DNA of 64,000 nt from Bog-473 sp963744225 (GTDB taxonomy: Bacteria; Actinomycetota; Acidimicrobiia; Acidimicrobiales; RAAP-2): positions 992,001 through 1,056,000 of the forward strand of contig CAVUSV010000004.1 in assembly GCA_963744225.1 (NCBI GenBank), read 5' to 3'. The position numbers and the translations under genes were made by a program. Below, in pieces: positions 14,697-23,668 of this stretch. The first letter of the stretch is position 1. Every line of letters starts with the position of its first letter. The notes beneath the pieces are model-generated. The model worked only from the letters and a program-made list of their open reading frames with translations. It did no database searches and was not told the origin of the DNA.

Positions 14697-16490
14697 ATGA
14701 GCACCGCGACCCTGCCCAACGGGAATGGCCGCGCACTTCCGGCGCCTGACACGTCCGGGTACCGCTGGATCGCCTTGTCGACGGTGACGCTGGGCACGCT
14801 GATGGTGTTCATCAACCAGTCCATCGTGCTCATTTCGTTACCCGACATCTTTCGGGGGATCGACCTCAACCCCCTGACCCCGGGCAACACGGGCTACATG
14901 CTGTGGATGCTCATGGGCTTCATGGTCGTCCTCGCGGTCCTGGTGGTCACCCTGGGCCGGGTCGGGGACATGTTCGGCCGCGTGAAGGTCTTCAACCTCG
15001 GCTTCGCCGTGTTCACCACCTTCTCGGTCCTCCTGGCGATCACGTGGCTCACCGGTACCGCGGGTGCGATCTGGCTCATCACCATGCGGATCGGCCAGGG
15101 GGTGGGCGGCGCCATGCTCTTCGCGAACTCCTCGGCCATCATCACCGATGCGTTCCCATCCGATCAGCGCGGGCTCGGGCTCGGCATCAACAACGTCGCC
15201 GCTATCGGCGGCTCGTTTATCGGGCTCGTGCTCGGTGGTCTCCTGGCACCAGTGGAATGGCACCTGGTCTTCTTGCTCTCCGTGCCGTTCGGCGTCATCG
15301 GCACGGCATGGGCCTACGTGAAGCTGGAGGACCGCGGGGTGCGCACGCCGGCCAAAATCGACTGGCTGGGCAACATCACCTTCGCAGTCGGACTGATTCT
15401 CATCCTGGTGGGGATCACCTACGGCCTGCTCCCCTACGGGGGCCACACCATGGGCTGGACCAGCCCGGTCGTCATGGCAGAGATCTTCGGGGGCGTGGCC
15501 ATCCTGGTGGCCTTTGGCATCATCGAGACGAGAGTGGCCCAGCCGATGTTCCGCCTGTCGCTCTTCCGCATCCGGGCCTTCACCGCCGGCAACGTGGCCA
15601 GCTTCCTGGCCTCGCTGAGCCGAGGTGGTCTCATGTTCATGCTGATCATCTGGTTACAGGGGATCTGGCTCCCGCTCCACGGCTACAGCTTCGCCCAGAC
15701 GCCGCTGTGGGCGGGTATCTACATGATCCCGCTCACCGTCGGCTTTCTTGCCGCCGGTCCCGTGAGCGGTGTCCTGGCCGACCGTTACGGGGCCCGCCCC
15801 TTCGCCACGGGCGGGCTTGTGCTCGTGGCGCTGACATTCATCGCGCTGATCCAGCTGCCGGTCAACTTCTCCTACGGCGGGTTCGCTGCCCTTATCTTTT
15901 TGAACTCGGTCGGCATGGGGATGTTCATCGCACCCAATCAGACTGGCATCATGAACAGCCTCCCGGCGGACCAGCGGGGCGCCGGTGCCGGCATGGCTGG
16001 CACCTTCAATTCCTCGGCCCAGGTGCTCTCCATCGGCATCTTCTTCACCCTCATGATCCTCGGGCTTGCCGCCACGCTGCCAGCTTCCCTGTACCACGGC
16101 CTCACCGCCCAAGGCGTCAGTCCGGAGGTCGCGACGCGGGTCTCGCACCTCCCGCCGGTTGGGAGCCTCTTCGCCGCCTTCTTGGGCTACAACCCCATGC
16201 AGGTCCTGTTGGGCCACGCAGAGCTGGCGCACCTGCCACACGCAACCGCGACGTACCTGACCAGCCGCGAGTTCTTCCCCCATGTCATCTCGTCCGCGTT
16301 CTCACGGGGGCTCACCGAGGCCTTCTCCTTCGCGGCCGCCGTGTGCCTGCTCGGCGCGGTGGCCTCGCTCCTTCGGGGCGGCAAGTACCACCACGACGAC
16401 GGCGGTGGCGACATGGGCGCCGACCTGCGCGCCGACTGGGTGCCGGCACAGGAGGCGGTGGCGGAGACCGAACCGTTGCTGGTGGACTGA
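14697..16490 (+). CDS. MFS transporter, DHA2 (EmrB/QacA-like) drug exporter
   Basis: A 597-residue, probably 14-helix MFS antiporter. Motif A-like residues follow helix 2 (GRVGDMFGRVKVF, about residues 85-97). Near helix 5 is a second landmark (GIGINN-type turn followed by GGSFIGLVLGGLL), and the paired central helices typical of DHA2 lie at about 215-260. The C-terminus is a His/Asp-rich cytoplasmic tail (KYHHDDGGGDMGADL). An ATG directly after a likely -10 box suggests a leaderless start. The merR gene begins one base after the stop, so exporter and regulator form one operon, the classical arrangement of drug-inducible efflux. It is also divergent from the EthA-like monooxygenase, suggesting response to related hydrophobic compounds. 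Confidence 0.88.
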   Translation: MSTATLPNGNGRALPAPDTSGYRWIALSTVTLGTLMVFINQSIVLISLPDIFRGIDLNPLTPGNTGYMLWMLMGFMVVLAVLVVTLGRVGDMFGRVKVFNLGFAVFTTFSVLLAITWLTGTAGAIWLITMRIGQGVGGAMLFANSSAIITDAFPSDQRGLGLGINNVAAIGGSFIGLVLGGLLAPVEWHLVFLLSVPFGVIGTAWAYVKLEDRGVRTPAKIDWLGNITFAVGLILILVGITYGLLPYGGHTMGWTSPVVMAEIFGGVAILVAFGIIETRVAQPMFRLSLFRIRAFTAGNVASFLASLSRGGLMFMLIIWLQGIWLPLHGYSFAQTPLWAGIYMIPLTVGFLAAGPVSGVLADRYGARPFATGGLVLVALTFIALIQLPVNFSYGGFAALIFLNSVGMGMFIAPNQTGIMNSLPADQRGAGAGMAGTFNSSAQVLSIGIFFTLMILGLAATLPASLYHGLTAQGVSPEVATRVSHLPPVGSLFAAFLGYNPMQVLLGHAELAHLPHATATYLTSREFFPHVISSAFSRGLTEAFSFAAAVCLLGAVASLLRGGKYHHDDGGGDMGADLRADWVPAQEAVAETEPLLVD

Positions 16491-16491
16491 G

Positions 16492-16983
16492 ATGGCCGTG
16501 TCCACCGAACGCAAGCAGGGCACCGCTGGTCAGGAAGCCGCCGAGGCGGGCATCCGCATCAGCGATGCCGCGACTCGTGCCGGCGTGTCTGCCCGCACCC
16601 TGCGGTACTACGAGGAACTCGGCTTGCTCACCCCATCGCTCTATACGGCCGGAGGTGAGCGGCGCTACACACACGACGATCTGGACCACCTGCATCGCAT
16701 CTTGGAACTGCGCGAGGTCCTGGGCATGAACCTCGACGAGATCCGTGAGTTCCTCGCGCTTGAGACGAGGCTCGACGAACTCCGCGCCTCGTACCGGGCC
16801 GCGAAGGGCGCCTCGACCAAGAAGGCGCAGGCCGCGCAAAAGGCCACGCTCGAGGAAGCGCTGGTGCTCAACGAGTCCCTCGCTCAGCAGATCGGCGCCA
16901 AGCTGGCCCGGATGGACGGGTTTCGAACCAAGCTGCTCGGCGACGCCCGGCGCTGCCGCGAGCTCCTCGCTGAGCTGGAATAG
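16492..16983 (+). CDS. MerR-family transcriptional regulator
   Basis: A 163-residue regulator with the MerR winged-helix head after a 20-residue leader: ISDAATRAGVSARTLRYYEELGLL at about residues 21-44 is the hallmark helix-turn-helix, quoted here by its core ARTLRYYEE. GGERRYTHDDLDHL (wing and helix) and the dimerising coiled coil from about 95 to 163 follow. There are no cysteines in the effector region, so it is not a metal or redox sensor of the MerR/SoxR kind and more likely senses drugs or hydrophobic ligands. It starts one base after the exporter stop. It probably twists its own promoter dyad at 14673-14686 into an active form when ligand is bound. Confidence 0.9.
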   Translation: MAVSTERKQGTAGQEAAEAGIRISDAATRAGVSARTLRYYEELGLLTPSLYTAGGERRYTHDDLDHLHRILELREVLGMNLDEIREFLALETRLDELRASYRAAKGASTKKAQAAQKATLEEALVLNESLAQQIGAKLARMDGFRTKLLGDARRCRELLAELE

Positions 16984-17278
16984 CGTCACCCGGCGCCCCG
17001 CCGTCACGGCATGGGTCCGAGGTTTCGCTGACGGGCCTCCCGGACGCCCGGGGGTCATCATCAAGTGGCCTTCCGGGGCGTGGTCATGAACGAACGGGCG
17101 GACGTCATCACCCCCAACGGGAGAAGCGTGCCCGCGGCCCATCTGGGCCGACGTTCTCATGCATGGGGGCCAGATCGCCGGCCTGGCGTGCGGCCTTCGA
17201 CCTGGTACCGGCGGGCGCTGTACGCGTGGCCCAAGTACACCGAGAGCCGGCTGCGACCGGGTGTCTACGCTTTGGGCC

Positions 17279-17614
17279 ATGGCTTACGACGAGGAGCTCG
17301 CCGAGCGGATCCGAGCCATGGTTGCGAAGGAAAAGGGCTTGAGCGAGAAGAAGATGTTTGGCGGGCTCGCCTTTCTGGTTGGCGGCAACATGGCCATTGC
17401 GGCGAGCGGCCAGGGCGGCGCGCTGGTGCGGGTCGATCCGGCGCAGTCCGACCAGCTTGTGGCCACGACGAAGGCGAGTGTCGCCGAGATGCGCGGTCGT
17501 CTGATGCCCGGATGGCTCCGGGTGGCGAGTGAGGACCTCCGGACCCAGCGTCAGCTGGCCAAGTGGGTCCACCTCGGCATCGCGTTCGCTCGCTCGCTCC
17601 CGGCGAAGCGCTGA
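17279..17614 (+). CDS. TfoX N-terminal domain protein
   Basis: A 111-residue protein consisting of a single TfoX N-terminal domain. It opens with AYDEELAERIRAMVAKEKGL, then the signature SEKKMFGGLAFLVGGNMAIA (residues about 21-41), and ends with a segment where KWVHLGIAFARSLPAK forms the last helix. TfoX is named for a competence regulator, but free-standing N-domains are widespread in actinobacteria and are not known to control competence. The ATG at 17279 gives the family's normal length; the longer frame has a low-quality N-terminus. A 295-bp gap with no supported gene precedes it. The next gene starts 31 bp downstream on the same strand. Confidence 0.82.
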   Translation: MAYDEELAERIRAMVAKEKGLSEKKMFGGLAFLVGGNMAIAASGQGGALVRVDPAQSDQLVATTKASVAEMRGRLMPGWLRVASEDLRTQRQLAKWVHLGIAFARSLPAKR

Positions 17615-17645
17615 AATCGACTTTCGGCAAGATGCGCGGAGGATC

Positions 17646-19970
17646 ATGACGGAACCGGGCGCGCCGTCGGCATCCGCAGAGAGCCGAACGGGCCGAGGAG
17701 TGGCCGAATGGCTCAGAACGAAGGACCCCGACCTCCTGGTGGTCAAGCGGTCGGTCCGGGCGGCCGTCGTCATGCCGTCCGTCTTCGCGCTGGCCCACGC
17801 GTTGTTCTCGAATTCCCAGGTTGCGCTCTTCGGGGCGTTCGGTTCGTTCGCGCTGCTGCTCTTGGTGGAATTCACGGGACGCCTGCGCACTCGTCTCGTT
17901 TCCTATGTCGGCCTCTACCTCGTGAGCTGCTGTCTGATCGCACTCGGGACGTTGGCCTCATCGCAGAAGGTGGCTGCGGTGGCGGCGATGGGACTCGTGG
18001 GGTTCGCGGTGCTCTTCGCCGGCATCGTCTCCCCAAAGGCGGCTACCGCCTCGACCGCCGCGTTGCTCACGTTCGTCCTTCCGGTGGCCATTGCCCAGCC
18101 GGCCTCGGCGATCGGGCCACGCATTACGGGCTGGACGCTGGCGGCCGTCTTCAGCATCACGGCCTGCCTCCTGGTCTGGCCTGCCCCCTGGCACGACAAC
18201 CTCCGACGACGCCTTGCGGCAGCCATCGCGGCCATGGCGCGGTCGGCCGACGCGCGGGTCCAGGGCAGCCCCGATGCGGATCCCAAGGCGACCGTTGTCT
18301 CCGAGTTGGCGCGCCTGCGCGAGCAGTTTTCGGGGACGCCGTACCCGGCCACCGGCGCCGCTGCGGGCGCCGTGGCGCTCTCCAAACTCGTGGGCCGGGT
18401 GGAATGGGTCGCCGGTAACACGGCGATGATCGGTGACGAGAACTGGTCGACGGAGCACGTTCACGCCCGGGCGGTCTGCAAGAAAGTGGCAGAGACGCTC
18501 CACCAGACGGCGGCGCTCGTCTGCGACGGTGATGCGCATCCGGTTGACGACCCCGAACGAATACGTGCCGTCCGGGATTCGGCGCGGGGGCTCGATCAGC
18601 TGATCGGTACCACGCTGGCCCCTGACGTGTCGTCGTTCACCGAGGCGGCCGCGCCTTCCGGCGCCGCCGCGCCCGCTCTCGCACGGGACCAGGCTGTCCC
18701 GGAGGACAACATCGCGGGCACGCTGGACCCCGGGGTCCATGCCTGGGCACTGGGCATCGCGACGGTGATGGTCGCCGATGCGGCGCTCGAGGCGGCGGGG
18801 GCCGAGCCGGTCGGCGACCGTCGAATGGGCATGACACCCGAGTCCGCCGCCCACACCTATCTGCACCGGCTGCGGACTCATCTCTCTTTCCATTCGGTTT
18901 GGTTCCGCAATTCGCTGCGAGGTGCGATAGGTCTGGCTCTCGCGGTCGCAGTGATTGAGCTCACTGACGTCCAGCACGGATTCTGGGTGGTCCTCGGCAC
19001 CTTGTCGGTGCTTCGGTCCAGCGCGCTCGGCACCGGCGCGACGGCCGTCCGCGCCGTCGGCGGGACGGCGCTCGGCGTCCTGGTCGGCTCAGTCCTGATG
19101 CTCGGCGTCGGGGACCACAGTGCGGTCCTCTGGGCGCTTTTCCCGTTGGCGGTACTTGTCTCGGGCATCGCGCCCTCCATGATCTCCTTCACCGCCGGGC
19201 AGGCCGCCTTCACCTTGACGGTCATCATCCTGTTCAATCTCATCCAGCCCATCGGCTGGAGGGTGGGGCTGACCAGGATTGAGGACGTTGCTATTGGCTG
19301 CGGCGTCAGCATCGTGGTGGGGTTCTTGTTCTGGCCCCGCGGCGCAACGGCGGCGCTGGGACGTGCGCTCTCGAGCGCGTTCGTGGCCAACTCGGGCTAT
19401 CTGGCGGACGCGGTGGACCGATTGACAAAAACCAGCCAGCACGTCAATACCGAGCCCGGCCAGCAGGCGTCGTCTCGCGCCTACCTCCTCCTCGACGATG
19501 CCTTCCGCCAGTTCTTCATTGAGCGCGGGGCGAAGGTCGTTCCAATGGAGACGATCGTTCGCATCTTCACTGGATCGAATCGCCTGCGCATGGCGGCGTA
19601 CACCCTGGCCACCCTGCCGGTACGCCCACCCGGGGCGGGACAACCCGAGATCGAGTCGGTCGGGATCGCCGAGGCGGTCCTCCGTGACTCCTACGCGTCG
19701 AGTCACCGTTGGTACGAGGGTTTCGCTGACCTGTTGGCGGAACGGCGTGACGCACTCGACCTCCCCCCGCGGCACGACGAGATGCTTCACCACGTTCTCC
19801 GTCAGGCGGTCGACGACGTCCGGAGCTTGCAGCGGAGTGATCGGGTGCAGACGACGCTCCAGATGCAGTGGGCGGACGAGCTGCTGGAGAATCAGAGCCA
19901 GATGCAGGCCGATCTCCTGGCGTCGGCGAATCTCTTCGTCCGAGGGAAGCGCCGCGGCGTTCTGATCTAG
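17646..19970 (+). CDS. FUSC-family membrane protein (aromatic-acid exporter-like)
   Basis: A 774-residue inner-membrane protein with the split architecture of FUSC/AaeB-type proteins. A first cluster of about five to six helices (residues 35-180) is followed by a long cytoplasmic domain (about 185-410). A second helix cluster (about 420-560) begins with the conserved LRGAIGLALAVAVIELTDVQHGFWVVLG-type strand, of which QHGFWVVLGTLSVLRSS is the key part, and a helical tail follows. Family members export hydroxylated aromatic acids or contribute to envelope integrity, but the substrate cannot be read here. GGAGG precedes the ATG at 17646; the open frame extends upstream into the TfoX gene without support. 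Confidence 0.82.
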   Translation: MTEPGAPSASAESRTGRGVAEWLRTKDPDLLVVKRSVRAAVVMPSVFALAHALFSNSQVALFGAFGSFALLLLVEFTGRLRTRLVSYVGLYLVSCCLIALGTLASSQKVAAVAAMGLVGFAVLFAGIVSPKAATASTAALLTFVLPVAIAQPASAIGPRITGWTLAAVFSITACLLVWPAPWHDNLRRRLAAAIAAMARSADARVQGSPDADPKATVVSELARLREQFSGTPYPATGAAAGAVALSKLVGRVEWVAGNTAMIGDENWSTEHVHARAVCKKVAETLHQTAALVCDGDAHPVDDPERIRAVRDSARGLDQLIGTTLAPDVSSFTEAAAPSGAAAPALARDQAVPEDNIAGTLDPGVHAWALGIATVMVADAALEAAGAEPVGDRRMGMTPESAAHTYLHRLRTHLSFHSVWFRNSLRGAIGLALAVAVIELTDVQHGFWVVLGTLSVLRSSALGTGATAVRAVGGTALGVLVGSVLMLGVGDHSAVLWALFPLAVLVSGIAPSMISFTAGQAAFTLTVIILFNLIQPIGWRVGLTRIEDVAIGCGVSIVVGFLFWPRGATAALGRALSSAFVANSGYLADAVDRLTKTSQHVNTEPGQQASSRAYLLLDDAFRQFFIERGAKVVPMETIVRIFTGSNRLRMAAYTLATLPVRPPGAGQPEIESVGIAEAVLRDSYASSHRWYEGFADLLAERRDALDLPPRHDEMLHHVLRQAVDDVRSLQRSDRVQTTLQMQWADELLENQSQMQADLLASANLFVRGKRRGVLI

Positions 19971-20052
19971 AGCCGCGGTGTGGCAACTGGTCCTGAGTAC
20001 AGTGTGGCGGCTCAGCGGGAGCGGGCGCAGACATCAGAGAGGTCTCGGTTCG

Positions 20053-21987
20053 ATGCGTGTGAGGGGGTGTTGCCGCTGGATCGCCGCTCCGCTCGCGGCA
20101 TCGTTGTGCGGCTTGCTCGTCCTGACGGCCGGCGTGGCGGACGCTGCGACGACGACGACCACGACGCTCGCGCCGTCGACAACGACCACGGAGAGGCCCC
20201 AGCCGACGACGACGACGAGTACCACCAGGCCCCCGACCACCACCACCACGACCAGGGCCGCGCCGACGAGTACGACCACAACCACGACGTCCGGGGTGAC
20301 GACGACGTTGGGGCCGACTGTCACGACGACGACGGTGCCGCAGCACGTGGTCAATCAGCCGAACCTGAATGCCTTGACTCCCCACATCGAGGCCCTCAGC
20401 GGTCCCGGGGTCCAGTACCAGTCGAGCAGCGGGGTGTCCTCGCAGGGCTCGAGTGCCGGGACGCCGAGCTACTTGCATTCGCCCGGTGGTCCGTATCTTT
20501 ACGATGCCAACGGCCGCATCGTGCTGCTGCACGGCGTGAATGTCGTCTACAAGCACGCGCCGTATATCGCCTACCCGGATCCGGGCAAGCCGTGGAACTT
20601 CGGTGCGAAAGACGCGGCGCGGATGCAGAGACTCGGGTTCAACGTCGTCCGCCTCGGAATCGAGTGGCAGGCCCTCGAACCCGGATCCGGCGGTCCCAAC
20701 CAGCCCAGGATTTGCACGCCCGGTCCTCCGGGGGACCCCCACGAGTTCAATGCTGGGGTAGCCCAGCGCTACCTGCGCCACGTGGCGGCGACGGTCAAGC
20801 TGCTCGGCCGCTACGGGATCTACACCCTGCTCGACATGCACCAGGACGTGTACAACGCCAGCTTCCGCGGCGAGGGGGCGCCCAGCTGGGCGGTGTGCAC
20901 CAACAACGTGCCGATCGTGCCGAGCACTGGCCGCTGGTCGAACAACTATGCGAACCCGCAGCTGCAGACGGCCGTCCAGCACTTCTGGTCCAACGACGTG
21001 GTTGGCGATCTCCAGGGCAATCTCGACCGTGTCTGGGCCACCGTGGCGAACGCCTTCAAGAACAACCGCTGGGTCGTCGGCTACGACCCCTTCAACGAGC
21101 CCTTCTCGACGGAGACGCAAGTGGCCTCCGACTCAACCTTCACTGGCCAGCTGGAGTGTTTCTACACGGGAAAGGCCCACACCGGCTTCCTGGCCAACGG
21201 GGCGAACCCGCTCGCGTGCCCGTCCGATGTGCCAAAGGATGGTGTCATCCCGGCGATTCAGGCCGTGGATCGCAATCATCTCGTCTTCGTGGAGCCGGAC
21301 ATCTACTGGGTGGCGGGTGGGAACATTCCGTCACAGTTGGGCCCGATGCCCTTCCAGCGATTGGTCTTCAACTTTCACGTCTACTGCGGCGACCGCAGCC
21401 CACGCACCGGCAATCCGACCAATTTGCTGCGTTGCCTCCAGGCTGAAGAGACCACGGCCGCAGAACAGGACATCACGCGGCTGTCCATGAGCTCGGGGTA
21501 TCAGTCGAGCGGCCCCGCCATCTTCATGAGCGAGTTCGGTGCGACGACGAGCACAGCGCTCGTGGGGTTCGACACCGAGGCGGCGGGGCTGGATCAGCTG
21601 GGTTGGGCCTATTGGGCCTGGAAGTACTACGACGACCCCACGGGTTCGTCCGCGGAAGGTCTTGTCCGTCCCGACGGGAACTACAGCCCGATCGTGACGG
21701 TCCTGTCACGGACGTATCCCCAAGCGGTGGCGGGGAATCCCAACTCCATCCTCTTCAACCCCTTCACCGGGGCGTTCAATATGGTCTACGCGCCGACCCT
21801 CGCGGCGCGGGGCGTCACGACGGTCGCCATCCCGACGTCGCAGCACTACCCCAACGGATGGTGCGCGGCGGTCAAGGGCGGTCGCATCACGTCGCAACCG
21901 GGCGCCAGGCAGCTGACGATCCAGACCACGGGGCACCCCGAACAGGTCTACATCTCGGTGACTGCAGGAGGATGCCCGTCCGGCTGA
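20053..21987 (+). CDS. Secreted GH5 glycoside hydrolase (endoglycoceramidase-like)
   Basis: About 644 residues. A signal peptide (basic MRVRGCCRW, then a hydrophobic core ending near ADA, residues 1-33) directs export. It is followed by a Thr/Pro-rich linker (about 33-97) and a GH5 TIM barrel from about 130 to 560. The barrel shows LYDANGRIVLLHGVNVVYK, GFNVVRLGIEWQALEP and YGIYTLLDMHQD, with the acid/base glutamate E349 in DPFNEP and the nucleophile E494 in MSEFGA, both in canonical context. The wording and HQDVYNASF resemble endoglycoceramidase-type GH5 enzymes, which cleave glycolipids. A C-terminal beta-sandwich (about 565-644) closes it. The first ATG is at 19978, but the ATG at 20053 gives the better signal peptide. 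Confidence 0.85.
   Translation: MRVRGCCRWIAAPLAASLCGLLVLTAGVADAATTTTTTLAPSTTTTERPQPTTTTSTTRPPTTTTTTRAAPTSTTTTTTSGVTTTLGPTVTTTTVPQHVVNQPNLNALTPHIEALSGPGVQYQSSSGVSSQGSSAGTPSYLHSPGGPYLYDANGRIVLLHGVNVVYKHAPYIAYPDPGKPWNFGAKDAARMQRLGFNVVRLGIEWQALEPGSGGPNQPRICTPGPPGDPHEFNAGVAQRYLRHVAATVKLLGRYGIYTLLDMHQDVYNASFRGEGAPSWAVCTNNVPIVPSTGRWSNNYANPQLQTAVQHFWSNDVVGDLQGNLDRVWATVANAFKNNRWVVGYDPFNEPFSTETQVASDSTFTGQLECFYTGKAHTGFLANGANPLACPSDVPKDGVIPAIQAVDRNHLVFVEPDIYWVAGGNIPSQLGPMPFQRLVFNFHVYCGDRSPRTGNPTNLLRCLQAEETTAAEQDITRLSMSSGYQSSGPAIFMSEFGATTSTALVGFDTEAAGLDQLGWAYWAWKYYDDPTGSSAEGLVRPDGNYSPIVTVLSRTYPQAVAGNPNSILFNPFTGAFNMVYAPTLAARGVTTVAIPTSQHYPNGWCAAVKGGRITSQPGARQLTIQTTGHPEQVYISVTAGGCPSG
20148..20337 (+). repeat. 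Threonine-codon-rich low-complexity tract
   Basis: Near-continuous ACG/ACC codons, broken by a few Pro, Arg, Ala and Ser codons, encode the Thr-rich linker between the signal peptide and the catalytic domain of the GH5 enzyme. Such linkers are often glycosylated in secreted actinobacterial proteins. The three-base repeat allows in-frame length change. Confidence 0.7.
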
Positions 21988-22049
21988 GCCGGGCGCCAGC
22001 GGATCCGAGGGCAAGGAGCACCTCTGCAAAGAGTGATCGCCCCGTGACG

Positions 22050-22427
22050 TCAGTCCAGGGTGAAGGTCGGATCGGCCGCTCGTAACGCGTCCACGACCCG
22101 CTGGCGGAGGATGAGGTACTGCGCCTCCGCCAGCCACGGCGATTCCGGGGGCCCGGCCACCAGGTGGGGCGTCTGCACCACCTCGTCAACCGCGAACTGC
22201 TCGAGGGTGAAGTCGAGATCGATCCCAGGGATGCGGTTCCAGTAGTGGAATCCCTGCCGGTCTCCATTCGGAAGGAACACCTCTGCTTCCAGAAGGTCTC
22301 CGCCGAGCAGGTCTCGCACGACGAGTGCGGTCGCCCCACACTGGCCGCGGGAGGGATTGTCCGGGGTCCAATTGTCGACGTCGATCGGGTCGCAGCTGTC
22401 CACGGACCAGCTCGTGCGAAGGGCCAT
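22050..22427 (-). CDS. YunG-like family protein
   Basis: A 125-residue cytoplasmic protein matching the pattern of the uncharacterised YunG family: an opening helix with LRTSWSVDSCDP, then DNWTPDNPSRGQCGATALVV (about residues 19-38), a Cys-containing element conserved in the family, followed by DLLGGDLLEAEVF and GFHYWNRI. The conserved Cys and His in this layout recall a papain-like or transglutaminase-like core, but no activity has been shown and I do not claim one. I use the ATG at 22427 because the longer frame (to 22538) would run into the tRNA-Glu gene; a GTG at 22442 is the alternative. It lies about 100 bp downstream of tRNA-Glu on the same strand and may be co-transcribed. Confidence 0.65.
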   Translation of the reverse strand: MALRTSWSVDSCDPIDVDNWTPDNPSRGQCGATALVVRDLLGGDLLEAEVFLPNGDRQGFHYWNRIPGIDLDFTLEQFAVDEVVQTPHLVAGPPESPWLAEAQYLILRQRVVDALRAADPTFTLD

Positions 22428-22529
22428 TTCGAGTGCACGGACCGTTACGGGTGACACGCCGACCAGCCAGACATGTGAAGGGAGTCGCTCGACTTCATGA
22501 ACACTCTGATTTCCAATCAACAGGGTCGG

Positions 22530-22602
22530 CACCCCCAACCGGATTCGAACCGGTGCTGCCGCCGTGAAAGGGCGGTGTCCTAGGCCGCTAGACGATGGGG
22601 GC
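22530..22602 (-). tRNA. tRNA-Glu (TTC)
   Basis: A complete 73-nt cloverleaf with the acceptor GCCCCCA/TGGGGGT (one G-T pair at the end), the short D-stem GTC/GAC usual for tRNA-Glu, anticodon stem CCGCC/GGCGG around CTTTCAC (anticodon TTC), T-arm ACCGG-TTCGAAT-CCGGT, and discriminator G. CCA is not encoded. It lies between the YunG-like gene and ctaA, all on the minus strand. Confidence 0.96.
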
Positions 22603-22631
22603 GGGTCCGTGCCGAGGCACGAGATCCGAGC

Positions 22632-23601
22632 CTAATGGGCACCGACGGGGACACCCGCCGCCGAGGTGTCGCGGAACTGCGGGGCGGCCACAACCTCCGG
22701 CGCGTGATACGTGCAGACGAGGAAGGTGTGCACGGCACCGATCACCAGCGCGGTGACGCCGATGAGGTGGACCTCCACCAAGAGCGCCGGCAGGTGGGTG
22801 AAGTACTGCGTGTAGCCGACAGCGGCCTGGGCCACCATCACAGCCAGCAGGATGCGCGCCGAGCGGCGGACCCGTTCGGGCACGTCGCCCATGTGCAAGG
22901 CCACGACGAGGCCGATGGTGACGCCGATCAGCAGGAGGGCCAGGCTCGAGTGGAGTTCCGCCATGTCGCGCAGCGCGATCGGGTATCCGCTTGGCCACTT
23001 GCTGACCCGAGGCGTCGCCGGCGTGGGGACCCGATCCGGTGGTGGCGGTGCCGGCGCCGATGACGAGCGCGAGCAGGGCGAGGAGGCCGTAGTAGAGCCG
23101 GATGAGGGGTCGGGGCACCAGGAGGCGGGCCGAGCCCGGCGTGTAGTCGCGGCTGGAGCGGTGCACCAGCACCACGGCGTCGACCAGAAGGAGCATGGAC
23201 GCGTAGAAGTGCACCATGACGACGTAGGGGTTCAACTTGGTGTACACGACGATCCCGCCAAGGACGGCCTGGGCCAGCACGCCGGCCACGAGCCCGCCGC
23301 TGAGCCAGATCAGGTCCCGCCGGCGGGGGGTGCGGAAGATCGAGCCGAGGAAGGCCGCGGCGACGGCAACGGTGATGACGACCGTGACCAGGCGATTGCC
23401 GAACTCGATCAGGCCGTGGAACTGCACCGCCGGGGTCAGGTGGCCCGCCGAGCACTCGGGCCAGTTGCTGCAGCCGAGGCCCGACCCCGTCAGGCGGACG
23501 GCGCCGCCCGTGACGACGATGAGGGCGGTCAGGACCAGGGCCAGGACATTGAGCCGGTGGCTCAGCGTGGGCGAGACGGTGGGGAGGCGGCGCCGCGACA
23601 C
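22632..23601 (-). CDS. ctaA: Haem A synthase CtaA/Cox15 (frameshifted)
   Basis: An inner-membrane haem O oxidase that makes haem A for cytochrome c oxidase. The N-terminal half reads LVLTALIVVTGGAVRLTGSG, CSNWPEC, FHGLIEFGNRLVTVV with the conserved EFGNR haem-ligand region, and VMVHFYASM. After GSGPHAGDA the frame breaks at about 22980: removing one G after ATACCC restores ...RIP-IALRDMAELHSS, and the last three helices (TIGLVVALHMG, QYFTHLPALLVEVHLIG) follow in the new frame to the stop at 22632. Both halves are intact, so a sequencing or assembly insertion is more likely than a true mutation. A GTG at 23601 is used because the first ATG (23676) overlaps ctaB. Divergent ctaA/ctaB is normal for actinobacteria. 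Confidence 0.85.
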
Positions 23602-23668
23602 TCGGCCCAAGCGTACCGGGGGCTGCGGCCTGGTCCCGGGCGAGCCTCCGCCGTAGGCTGCAGGACGC

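Noticed and set aside
14838..16523. Minus-strand frames over the MFS-MerR operon
   Set aside because: Acid-rich antisense shadows of a GC-rich transporter gene.
19567..21120. 517-codon minus-strand frame over the GH5 gene
   Set aside because: It is the antisense of the FUSC/GH5 genes, with long Arg/Pro runs arising from the Thr-codon tract.
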